64,000 nucleotides of DNA from the NCBI GenBank assembly GCA_902806565.1, contig CADCXA010000025.1, positions 1,488,001 to 1,552,000 of the forward strand, written 5' to 3'. Position numbers and translations under genes: made by a program. Position 1 is the first letter of the stretch. Each line of letters opens with the position of its first letter. The notes below the pieces were generated by a model, which was not told the DNA's origin, searched no databases, and was given only the letters and a program-made list of their open reading frames with translations. Shown here one piece after another: positions 9,957 to 19,644 of the stretch. The DNA is from Hypoxylon rubiginosum (taxonomy: Eukaryota; Ascomycota; Sordariomycetes; Xylariales; Hypoxylaceae).

Positions 9957-11012
9957 ATGTTGGCATGTAACGCGACCACCTGGATGGCACGGCTGCTGCC
10001 GTTCCTCGTCCCGGCAGCTTGCAATGCGGCCGCGGTCGATGACCACCGAGTCGTCATCTACTACCAGACCACCCAGCTTAACAACAGCGCAACGGAACAC
10101 ATCTCGCTGCTGCCACTCATCAACAGCTCCCCGGATATTTCCGTCACGCATGTTCTGGTCGCCGCCATCCACGTCATGGACGCCAGCATCCATCTGAACG
10201 ACTACCCGCCGGAGAACCCCCTCTTCGATCAAGTGTGGTCCGACACGGCTCAGCTCCAGGCCGCCGGCGTCACCGTGATGGGCATGCTCGGCGGCGCCGC
10301 CCAGGGCTCCTTCACGCGCCTCGACGGGGACGACGCCTCGTTCGAAACCAACTACGCGCCCCTGCACGACATGATCGGCACGTACAACCTGCAAGGGCTC
10401 GACCTCGACGTCGAGGAGTACTTCTCGCTGAACGGCGCCATACGGCTGATCGACCGGCTCAAGGCCGACTTCGGCGACGACTTCATCATCTCGCTGGCGC
10501 CCGTCGCCTCGGCCCTGACGGAGGGCGGCGGGAACCTGAGCGGCTTCAACTACTTCGACCTCGAGGCGCAGCGCGGCAGCTCCATCGCCTTCTACAACGG
10601 CCAGTTCTACTACGGCTGGGGCGACGCCAGCTCCGCATCCGACTACGAGTCCATCCTGGACGACGGCTTCCCCGCGGACAAGGTCGTCATGGGCGTCGTC
10701 ACCGACCCTTCCAACGGCGGCGGCTACGTGGCCCTGGACCAGGAGGCCACCGTCCTGCAGGAGCTGACGGGCGAGAACCCTACCTTCGGCGGCGTGGCCG
10801 GCTGGGAGTACTTCAACTCGCTGCCCGGCGGCAGCGCCTCGCCCTGGGAGTGGGCGGCCTGGATGGCGGACCACGTCCGGTCCGCCGCCGCGACCGCCGG
10901 CGAGAAGAAGCGCGAGATCTCGACTTCCGAGGCGGTCTGGAGGCGCGTGCGGAAGGCCGGGCGTCGCGTGCGCCGGCAGGCGAAGAAGGTTTACAGGGAC
11001 TACATTGCCTAA
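9957..11012 (+). CDS. Secreted GH18 chitinase-like glycosidase
   Basis: This is a glycoside hydrolase family 18 protein, 351 aa, intronless and GC-rich. GH18 enzymes cleave GlcNAc-beta-1,4 bonds in chitin or N-glycans. The N-terminus is a signal peptide: from Met10 it reads MARLLPFLVPAACNAAA, with a likely cleavage after AAA. A beta-barrel strand VTVMGMLGG is at about 105-113. The catalytic strand is QGLDLDVEE at about 146-154, with D149, D151 and acid E153 present; the first Asp of the usual DxxDxDxE is Gln146. The segment AFYNGQFYYGWG (about 211-222) and a barrel-closing Trp near the end also fit. The last 30 residues are strongly basic (RRVRKAGRRVRRQ), which is unusual. Start: ATG 9957 gives the longest frame, but 9984 fits the TATA position and signal peptide better. 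Chitinase versus endo-beta-N-acetylglucosaminidase is not decidable from sequence alone. Confidence 0.85.
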   Translation: MLACNATTWMARLLPFLVPAACNAAAVDDHRVVIYYQTTQLNNSATEHISLLPLINSSPDISVTHVLVAAIHVMDASIHLNDYPPENPLFDQVWSDTAQLQAAGVTVMGMLGGAAQGSFTRLDGDDASFETNYAPLHDMIGTYNLQGLDLDVEEYFSLNGAIRLIDRLKADFGDDFIISLAPVASALTEGGGNLSGFNYFDLEAQRGSSIAFYNGQFYYGWGDASSASDYESILDDGFPADKVVMGVVTDPSNGGGYVALDQEATVLQELTGENPTFGGVAGWEYFNSLPGGSASPWEWAAWMADHVRSAAATAGEKKREISTSEAVWRRVRKAGRRVRRQAKKVYRDYIA

Positions 11013-13639
11013 AGTTCGAGCACACAGCACACGGACCGATGGTGATATATACCTTTGAGATATATTTCAGATAATACTCTTGGCTTTCGCTGGGTCTACT
11101 GAGATATTTACTATGGCCCTGTTCATACGTTTGACTAGGTAGTACATGCTCAATATTAATCTACCTATACGACGAACACCGACTGCTCAATGCCGTTGCC
11201 CTTACCGTCTATGTAATTACTGTACGCCTTGTTGGTTGTAGGGTGTCACAACCTCGCATATACGAACAAGCGCAAACATTCCCTAACCTTTATGGCCGTA
11301 GTATTTCCTATCTACCTCATAATAAGAGAAAAAACTGCCTCAATCTGAGCTGGGGTTACTCGATGTTTAGGGGTAAGGAGGATGGCTCCAGTCGGCGTCC
11401 CCGTCGAATAGGGGTAATCCCAAGTTTCCGCCATCTATGGCACATCCACACCCCTGGAATGGCTGCTCTCCACGTAAAACATACCTTGGGTACTGTTCCG
11501 ATTCGGTTCTCGCCACTACATACACCCGTGCTCTCAAGCCCATGCGCGGCTAACGCGTAGGCTTCACCGAACTGACCGAAGGGAACCGCACATCCCCAGC
11601 TGGGAGGTTTACGTACGTACGTATAACGCAGGTCGATCACACCGCCGCCCGCCCGCCCGCCCGCTTACAAACACAGGGTGAACTTTCTTCGCGTGGGGAG
11701 TACCAGTCAGTCGATCCTCGAGGAGGGGGAGGACCTCACAATCCATACCGCCGGGTCAAACTACATCCATAAGCGGCCGTGTCGCCTCCCTTATCTCGAC
11801 AGGATGGGAAAGGGGTCGTAGCGGAAGTATCCGCGCGTGCGAAAGCCACAACCCGAAATAGGAATCTGGCTGAGAGTATTGCGTGTCGGGGCTCACAGTT
11901 ATCGCCACTTGTAGCTTAGTTTCCCAGGCTTCATGTCTGGCAAAGGCACTGCGGAACTAACAACTTAAGTTGGAATCGTTTGGTATGTCGATAGAAATTG
12001 TTACGCTGAAGTTACAACGGGCCAGACCGTGTCAGAACTTAATTTCGACGGCCAGTCATTTCGTTTCCGATTGGCTTAACGGCTACTTCTCCTGGAACCG
12101 TCTATGTACGTGCATAACAAACTTGCTGGATAGTCAGATAGTCTTATTTTGCTCTCGAATATGTATCGCTAGTTATCCTACACCGCAAATTACTTGCTCG
12201 CCAGAGCTCATGCCGCATCTAGATAGTATGTATAACCCTCTCGGAATTTCGGATGCTCTAAACATAGGTAATTCCCTCTGCAGAAGTCTTCGATGGCGAG
12301 TACCTAAGTATAACTCCGATCATCTACCCAAGTCGGGCATCCATGCCGTGCAGGTTGAGCTGTCATATTTCTCCTCTCCCACAAAAATCCTTCAGGGTCC
12401 AAGGCCCCTGCATCCCGGGATTGTCGATCTAGACTTCCGCACGGCAAACAAAAATGTGCGGTCTAAATCCTCCAGAATAATGCGTGTAATAGTTTCTTTT
12501 TGAAAAATTCCAACTGTGAACCAGTATAGAGTGACCAAAATATGCGATAGAGGTATATAGTCCCACGTCCAACGCCGGGCAAATGCGACGGCTACCCAAG
12601 CTAGCCAAATACACCTTCACCAATGCACCCAAACCAATTCCACCACCATGCGTAGCAAAATCTTCGCTAGAAAAAAAAGACAAAGTGACGTGGCTAGTAG
12701 CTATGCGGGAGCCGACAAGTAAGAGCTCCTATATCGGAAAAATGCTAAAGTGTAGAAAATAAAAAAATGCTTGTAGGGTATTTTGATGATAATACAAGGG
12801 TACGGTATTAAACCGCCCCCAAATCAACGTGAGGACGACTATACTCCGAGCCCAAATTGCTTGTGCGGGCGTATCCCGCTCTAACGTAAAAAGACCGAAG
12901 ACCGAAGAGCCCTAGATGGCATTGTTGAATGCGGAAAATCTCTGTGCTCGCTATAACAGATTTTTTTTTTTGCCTATCAGAAACGTTCTGTGTTCCGTGG
13001 GGCTCAGGTAGCCCGCACCGGCGAAAATTGTTGATACAGCGAGGTAGCGGAAAAAACTGCTTCGAGCCCGCTACTGACTTGATTGGAGGAACCTCCGAGA
13101 TAATGCGGGTGTAGCAGGATGGGAAAAACCCAACACGGAAGGCCGAACTGGTGAATTGCTCCCGTCAGGCTCTAACAGCCAGCCATGCCCAATCCGAGCT
13201 CGGTCGTAGATTATAAAATCGTGCGAAATCGTATGCCGGTAGCACCCTGTCTAAAAAGAAGACTAGAGAGGAAAATACCCCACAATCTCTGAGCCGTGAC
13301 TGTCGTCGTCGGGCTTCCAAGGTTTCAAAATGCTGGAGTGGATCCAGCCAGATTGGCGATGTCGGCAATGACGGAGTAATAGATTGTCTAAGATTCGTCG
13401 GGACGCCAGAGCTAAGCCTATCGGCTGCCGCCGTCTGAACACTTGACGTAGCCTGGGTGGGACGAAAGCAAAGCCCGAAAAGCCAACTCCCATCGCACTT
13501 CGAGGTGTAAGCCCACATGTGTCAAAATCGCTTCGTAAACGGCCCCCATGAGTTTCGAATGTTGTCATAATCTTCGCACAACTTGTTGATTGCGGAGCAG
13601 CTAGTAGGCGGTGGACTCGGAAAAGGTCTTCCAGAAAAT
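11013..13639. other. Gene-free interval
   Basis: There are only short frames here. The longest is 177 codons at 11970-12503; it begins at TTG and has no recognisable motif. A (CCCG)n-like run lies near 11645-11664. The final part (13.1-13.6 kb) is the 3' side of the next gene. Confidence 0.45.
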
Positions 13640-15256
13640 TCAGATGACGTCCTGCGAAATAGAAGCCCACCTAGCAGGAATGCCGTCGGGTCCGATTTCG
13701 TATGGTCTCGACGCAGACTTCCTCGGCGGTAAAAGCCATCGAGCATGTCCCTCGCGCTGATCGTCTAATTTGCCGCGCTTCCGCATCAGGTGCTCCAACA
13801 CAGCGATGCGGATGAAGTCGGAATTCTCACGCATCTCTCGTTGGCGAGGTCCGGGCGGGAAGACCAACGCGGGAGGGGGTTTGCTAGAACTGCCTGTCTG
13901 ACTAGCAGCGCGGCCGGCCGCTGGTGCGCTCCTGGACCGCTGAACTTTGTAAGTCTGCATCTGGATAGATGCCGTGTAACTGCGAACGGGCGATCGGACA
14001 CGCGATTCGGGACGCAAACTGCTGGTCGGGTTTAAGTAGCGACGCATTGCTTCGCTAGGCTCTTCCTCTAGGATAGGAGGCATTCTCTCGTCGGTAAATG
14101 GAACACGTGGGTCGATCGTCAGTATAGATCTAGTAAGAAAGTCATCAGGAGGTATCGACGTAGCAGTAAAGCTAGATAAGGTTCGAGCCGCAGAGCGCAG
14201 AGCGCGAAGTGATGCTGTTAGATTTGACTTGAAGACAGACTTTAGTGGCGTAAGCCCCGTGGTCTGTTTCTGTTCTGCGGCCGTCGGCTTTGCGTCGAAA
14301 ACCCTAAAGTCGAGCTGATCAACCTCTAAATTACTCGTCGAAAGCGGATGCTCTAGTTGTTGACCAGGTGGTGAAGATACCGGCTCCAATGAGCGTCTAG
14401 GCGGACGCGTTTTCCGTCCGCGCGGAGTTATAGGAGAATCGATAGAAGTGACCAAACTAGTTCCGAATGAGTCCCCCAGGGACGGTACGCTCTCAAACGA
14501 TGCCGCGCGAGTTGAGAAGGCCGATGTAAACGCGCTGTCGCTATTGACAGATGCTTCATCCTGATCAAGCTCGTCCAGTTCTTCCGGCGGGCTCAGCAGC
14601 ACATCCAGTGGGCTGCGATCATACGACGCAAGGCTCATATCGCTCAGATCTCGACTAAATTCCTCGCTCAGTTCCTGACTTAACTCTTTCTCCGAAACCT
14701 GCGACCGGCGCACAATAGAATCCACCGTCATGCACGAATCCATGGATGAGTCTCTAGATTGCCTCTGCTGCGACGACCTCCTACGCCGGTTAGGCGGAGG
14801 GATGCTAGTGACGGCGAGCAATGCGGCCACCGACGGCGGGATTGCATCGGGAGAGTGCGCATCCCGGTAACTTCGATTTGGTGATGAGTGCTTTCGATGC
14901 GCATGCGGGTGAGGTCGCGACCTATGTGCGTGAGCGCTATCATACTTAGATCTGACGGGAATCTGTACGGCGCTCGAAGGGGTAGTTGGTCGCGCGACAG
15001 CAGTGGTCATGGTTGTACTCGGCGGACTGCCGCTAGGCGGAGACAACCTCTCGGACTGTAGGCCCTTCCGCTTAGCCATAGGTCGCTCTCGTGATAGTGC
15101 TGTAGGGTTCGCGGGCTTGATGGGGGAGGTGGCGTTCTTAGTTGAAATGTCATCCTTTCTCCTAGGTGAAGATGTCTTGGGTGTCGTGGTCGGTACAGAA
15201 GTTGGGGGGAGTGGCTGCTTGCGAGAGTAGAAAAAGGACCTCGGAACCATCATCAT
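13640..15256 (-). CDS. Ser/Pro-rich protein with a conserved-looking C-terminal motif, unknown function
   Basis: A single 538-aa frame beginning MMM; any of the three ATGs (15256, 15253, 15250) could be used. Most of the protein looks disordered, rich in Ser, Pro, Arg and Thr, with an acidic patch PPEELDELDQDE near 225. The last 80 residues look folded: REMRENSDFIRIAVLEHLMR, then an Arg/Trp segment, then GPDGIPARWASIS near the C-terminus. I believe proteins with this ending occur widely in Pezizomycotina as uncharacterised proteins, but I cannot name a domain. There is no signal peptide, membrane segment or intron. It stands alone, 2.6 kb from the GH18 gene and 4.4 kb from COG1. It is probably a real gene given its length, ATG and composition. 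Confidence 0.75.
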   Translation of the reverse strand: MMMVPRSFFYSRKQPLPPTSVPTTTPKTSSPRRKDDISTKNATSPIKPANPTALSRERPMAKRKGLQSERLSPPSGSPPSTTMTTAVARPTTPSSAVQIPVRSKYDSAHAHRSRPHPHAHRKHSSPNRSYRDAHSPDAIPPSVAALLAVTSIPPPNRRRRSSQQRQSRDSSMDSCMTVDSIVRRSQVSEKELSQELSEEFSRDLSDMSLASYDRSPLDVLLSPPEELDELDQDEASVNSDSAFTSAFSTRAASFESVPSLGDSFGTSLVTSIDSPITPRGRKTRPPRRSLEPVSSPPGQQLEHPLSTSNLEVDQLDFRVFDAKPTAAEQKQTTGLTPLKSVFKSNLTASLRALRSAARTLSSFTATSIPPDDFLTRSILTIDPRVPFTDERMPPILEEEPSEAMRRYLNPTSSLRPESRVRSPVRSYTASIQMQTYKVQRSRSAPAAGRAASQTGSSSKPPPALVFPPGPRQREMRENSDFIRIAVLEHLMRKRGKLDDQREGHARWLLPPRKSASRPYEIGPDGIPARWASISQDVI

Positions 15257-15470
15257 TACGACTTCGAAACTAGGCCCGGCTTTTTAAAGAGGGTTCCTGT
15301 TAGTAACAGGAATAATTCGTCACCCTATTGATGCAATTAATCGGACTGACAGGACCCGCTCGCCGCAAGGAACGTGGGAAATAGTTCCTTTTCCCGATAT
15401 GGCCACCGAATCGGAAGCCAGATACGGCTTCTAGAAGCGTATACTAGTTGACTTGCTGGATTGGTACTAT

Positions 15471-15497
15471 GTAGTCTGTAGTCTGTAGTCTGTAGTC
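15471..15497 (+). repeat. 7-bp tandem repeat, nearly 4 copies
   Basis: GTAGTCT is repeated head to tail, with the last copy missing one base. Confidence 0.9.
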
Positions 15498-16430
15498 GCG
15501 TGTGGCCTCTGGGCCTTCACGAATCACCAGGGGTTTGGGGATTTCTCGTACGTAACAGCGAGGCGTCTCGTTGAACGTGGGGATGCAGCCCAGATGCACG
15601 ACAGGTTCCCGGAGACGTGGGAACTCGTTATATGAAATGGATGATGTCGCCCATGTAGATCTTTGCAGCCTGTAACTTTTTTTTATAGATGCTATAGCCC
15701 GTCCTGTCGTGGGCGCGCATCAGCTCTTTGAGCAGCCGGGGTTTTGGTGAGAGCAATGACGCATTCCCAAGACAAACAATCACCGCACCCAATACGGGCC
15801 TTCGGGTCGGAACGAGCAAAAGGCGGCCGATACCGATTAATGAGTACTATAAGACCTTGGTCTCTTCGAGGAACTTCGGCTTCGATACCGTAGGTTAATA
15901 GGCAGCTTCTTTTGATGCGCAAGCTTGGGTATATATATTAGGTATCGAGGTATTCGGGTATCGACAAAGGAAACATTTGAACGTTAGGTAATATGAAGAA
16001 CCACGAGGGGAGAGAAAGTCAAGGCAGGGTGGTCATATTATACAGCCAGACCAGCTACCTCGATGCCCAATAGCTAAAACAGATAAAGTAGGAAAACGGG
16101 AACAACGGATATTATAAGAGCCAAGACCATTTATCAAACAAGCGAACCAAGCAGATACATAACACGGGAGGTATCGTATCTATTGTAGGTAATGACTTGT
16201 TCCAGCAGCAGCAAGATTCCGGTGACCCTCATCGTTTGACTTAAGGATTTAGCTGTACTTTAGCTAACGAGGATATGTGGCCTGCCTGATTCGGGGCCTG
16301 ATTCGGGGGAGATAAAATAGCCACTTTCTTTTTAGTCGTCGAGTCAGGCTGTGCTTATTCCTTTTAGGGGCCCATGGGTTGCTTTTTGCTTGTGCGACGT
16401 CCGCCGCCTTACACTTACGAGCTACTGGAA

Positions 16431-16458
16431 GCTACAAGCTACAAGCTACAAGCTACAA
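16431..16458 (+). repeat. 7-bp tandem repeat, 4 copies
   Basis: Four perfect GCTACAA units, preceded by a diverged GCTACTGGAA. Confidence 0.9.
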
Positions 16459-19400
16459 GCCTGTACAAGTACAGTGGGATGTACGGGATGTACCCCTTCT
16501 GGTGGTGGGGTGTCCGTCGGCGACGTCCAGCAAAGCTGAGACGCTGTAACCCACAAATTGCAGCAACTGATAAGAGAACTGAGTGCCAACCTTCAATGGA
16601 ACTCTGAGCTGGAACCTTGGAATATTCGGTACATACAAGTACCCAAGGTACCTGACATACGTGTATTGTGCATGTACGTAACCGGGAATGGCTCAGTGTC
16701 AGCTTCTAGACAATTGCCATTTTCTTCGACATGCGTCTTCTCTCCAAGTTTTCTCGATCAAGATAATCAAGATACATATGTATTACCCATTGATATTTGT
16801 CGAAGCAATTTGATTGCGACTATCATCTTGATACTTATATCAACTCGGGTTTCTCCCTCGCGTCTCGCCGCGGGACTTGCAGTTAACAGACAGATACGCA
16901 TGTGAAAATATGCAAGCATGAAATATGCAAGCATGGCAAATGGTCGGCTGATCCGGTATCCCCTATCCTGGCTCTGTTCGCCCTGCGGAATGCCCAGGCC
17001 TGCTAGCTTGCCAGGCGTGGCACTGAGTCCAAGTCCACAAATCATCTCTCCCTATTCTGCAAGCCACTCCTGTTGCGGTACCTGTAAGAGGCTGTAACTG
17101 CTGTAGCGCATCTGGCCACACTCGCCCTTGCAGCAAGACAGAGTTGGGGGTTTGTTGGGGCAGGACCCTGAATATTACACTGAATACCTAGGTACACAAC
17201 CGACAACCCGGACTCTCACTCGCGGACCACGCAATATCGATGAGGTTATTTCTAGAATTCACTTTGAAAACTCGAGTGAATTGAGCACTAGTCGAGTTGC
17301 ATTCGGAATCAGAGCCCGATCAGAACCTAACCGTTTTCTTAAATCGACATAGCAAGTTTCCCAATGCAAGGAACACTGGATATCAGCCTGTAGGACTAAA
17401 TAGAGAAAAGCGACGTCAGCAAGGTACGGGTTAGTAAGTCACTCTCGTGTCTACTACCAAAGGTAGCATCGCACATCTCATGCATCCGTTACTTATATAA
17501 GTTAATATAGCAAAATCATGATTGTGGGGAATCCTGGGCATTTACACAAGCGTCTTTCGAAAAATCTCGGGCTCAGATGTTCATGAGTCATGTTGTGACA
17601 GCTACGGTAATATTATACTTACATGACCTACATGCCAAATTGGTCGTCCGGTAATATCCAACTACTACAGCACGAATAATAAGAGCTCAACGACTTGCCT
17701 CGTTCGACAGTGAGCTTTGTTGCGGATTGGTGATTGGTGTTTTGAGACAACGAGTCAAATCTCGCCAGCTCATCCACCCAACCCAGCATGGCCAAACATG
17801 GGAATTCCGAACTACCGCTCACTAAGCGCAGTAAGCTTTGTAATTCCCATTTTCTGGCGTCGCTTGAAATTACCTCGCGTTTCTACTGTTATCTTGAGGG
17901 GTAGCAAGAGTTTGGGGCTCTGACAGTATCCTGCAACAAACTACATCCACTCTCTACTATGTATGATAGTACTGTGTATGTAATTCTGTGATTATAGCCT
18001 CGATACCATAGATCCCTCCCAGGAGGCTGGGAGGTAGCTATACCGTTATCCATCGTTTGTAATAACGCGACGTTTCCTTTTGTTGTACATACATAGTATG
18101 TACATCATCTGCCTAGTATCTACACTAGCTAAGGAACGGCCTGCCACACACAATAATTTGGTCAAAATAGTCTCATGCACTTAGAACTTCATAATGCATA
18201 GTGCTCATTCTCATTTTAACCCACATCTTATCACCACGTCTTGATTCGTCCCCCCGCAACTTAGCAAACAGCCCAACTTTCGCTCGCCTACACCCACACA
18301 CACCACATGTAGTAGGGTGAGGAAACCTATAGTGAAATCCAGCTTCAGTTACATGTCAACTGGTGCTGTGATTATCCTATTCCAAGCTGTATCAGGAGAG
18401 GGATACATTGCGAATGATTGCGAATGAGTGGATGAGCATCATTATTACTGTAAACAGGACAATAATCTGGGGACCCCAAGGCTGATCGAGATTGATACTC
18501 CTCTAAAAGACTTGAAGACTACTCTCCACGCCTATGACTAAGATGCCATCGTCCACGATGTGTCGGGGTCCCATCACGAGCTGCTATGTAGATCAGCGAA
18601 TGACCCTTACCCAAGTCAGGAGGCCGAAGGTGCAGAATGACGTTGTTAGCCCGAGTTAGTACGGGTGCTTCTCCGCGGGAAGCTAGTGTAGCTGAGTAGA
18701 TGGAGATGCTGTCTATGCTGTCTAACTTCGTTAACGTCCAGAAAACAAAGACTGCTGATAATACGGGCCTCGGTGAGAGCCGGGGCCTGTCGATCCTAGA
18801 TTGCAACTTAGACTATGTACTGCGCTAAAAGAGAACGATCTCGAACGGTCAAGGCAGCGCAGGATAATCTAAACTAGGAACGCGCTGACCTACCAGCCTA
18901 CATATCGACCTACATATCAAGATTCATACAGATACTGCTGCTTGATGGTTGGTAACACGGCATACTAAGAACATTCGATTTCGTACACGGCATTTCCAGT
19001 CACAGGAGCCTTACAGCCAAGCCATCAGAAGCGCCGCTATCGCAGAGTTTATTCTACTTGGATCGTTTGCTTACGGCACTCTCCGTTGAATACTTCTCAA
19101 TAGCTACTTGGATAAGGTATATTCACGCCCATTACTAAAAACTATGTGTAGACTGTTTGTAGCTTTAACTTATACGATACGAGAGTTAGGTGTTGTTGCT
19201 AGCAAATGCGGCTCGTTTCTCGATACCATTCCGGCAGTAACTTAATGTTCATATATGAGTGAAATGATGTTGTCTTAGATATACATAGCTAAGGCGAGCA
19301 GTTGTTACATTTGTTAGACGTGTGATATATTAGATCGGAGCTTGTAAGTTAGATAGTACCGACGGGCCGCTATCAGCTGATCAGCCCCACCAATGATGAC

Positions 19401-19644
19401 CCCAACTCCAGCACATGCAAGCTGTCGAAACGGATCCACGTTTGACGAATTCGAGATTTGAGCTTGACATAGAAAGCTTCTTGTTAGGAGGCGGTAGAAG
19501 AAAAGGAGAGAGTGTGAAGCAAACCAAAACTCAAATTGACATCCATGCGGCAGCCAATTCAATAACGCCATACCCTTTTCGACTTTCGAAACCCCCTTTT
19601 TCGCGTCCCCTCCGAACCTCGCTAATAAAAAAAAACACTCAACG

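Larger units (their letters stand above)
15257..19644. other. 4.4-kb gene-free interval
   Basis: I see no credible gene. Notable structure: two 7-bp tandem repeats (15471-15497 and 16431-16458), a perfect 8-bp-arm hairpin CCTCCCAG/CTGGGAGG at 18015-18034 and a perfect 9-bp-arm inverted repeat TGTACATAC/GTATGTACA at 18084-18104. The distal end, about 19.4-19.64 kb, is the promoter and leader of COG1. Confidence 0.45.

Noticed and set aside
9738..11030. 430-codon open frame antisense to the GH18 gene
   Set aside because: It begins without a good start, its composition follows from the GC-rich coding strand opposite, and the + strand gene has clear GH18 motifs.
11970..12503. 177-codon + strand frame
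   Set aside because: It starts at TTG, has no motif, signal or supporting context, and reads like translated non-coding DNA.
13165..13746. Overlapping minus-strand frames downstream of the Ser/Pro-rich gene
   Set aside because: They overlap each other in different frames, lack motifs and lie in the 3' region of the supported gene.
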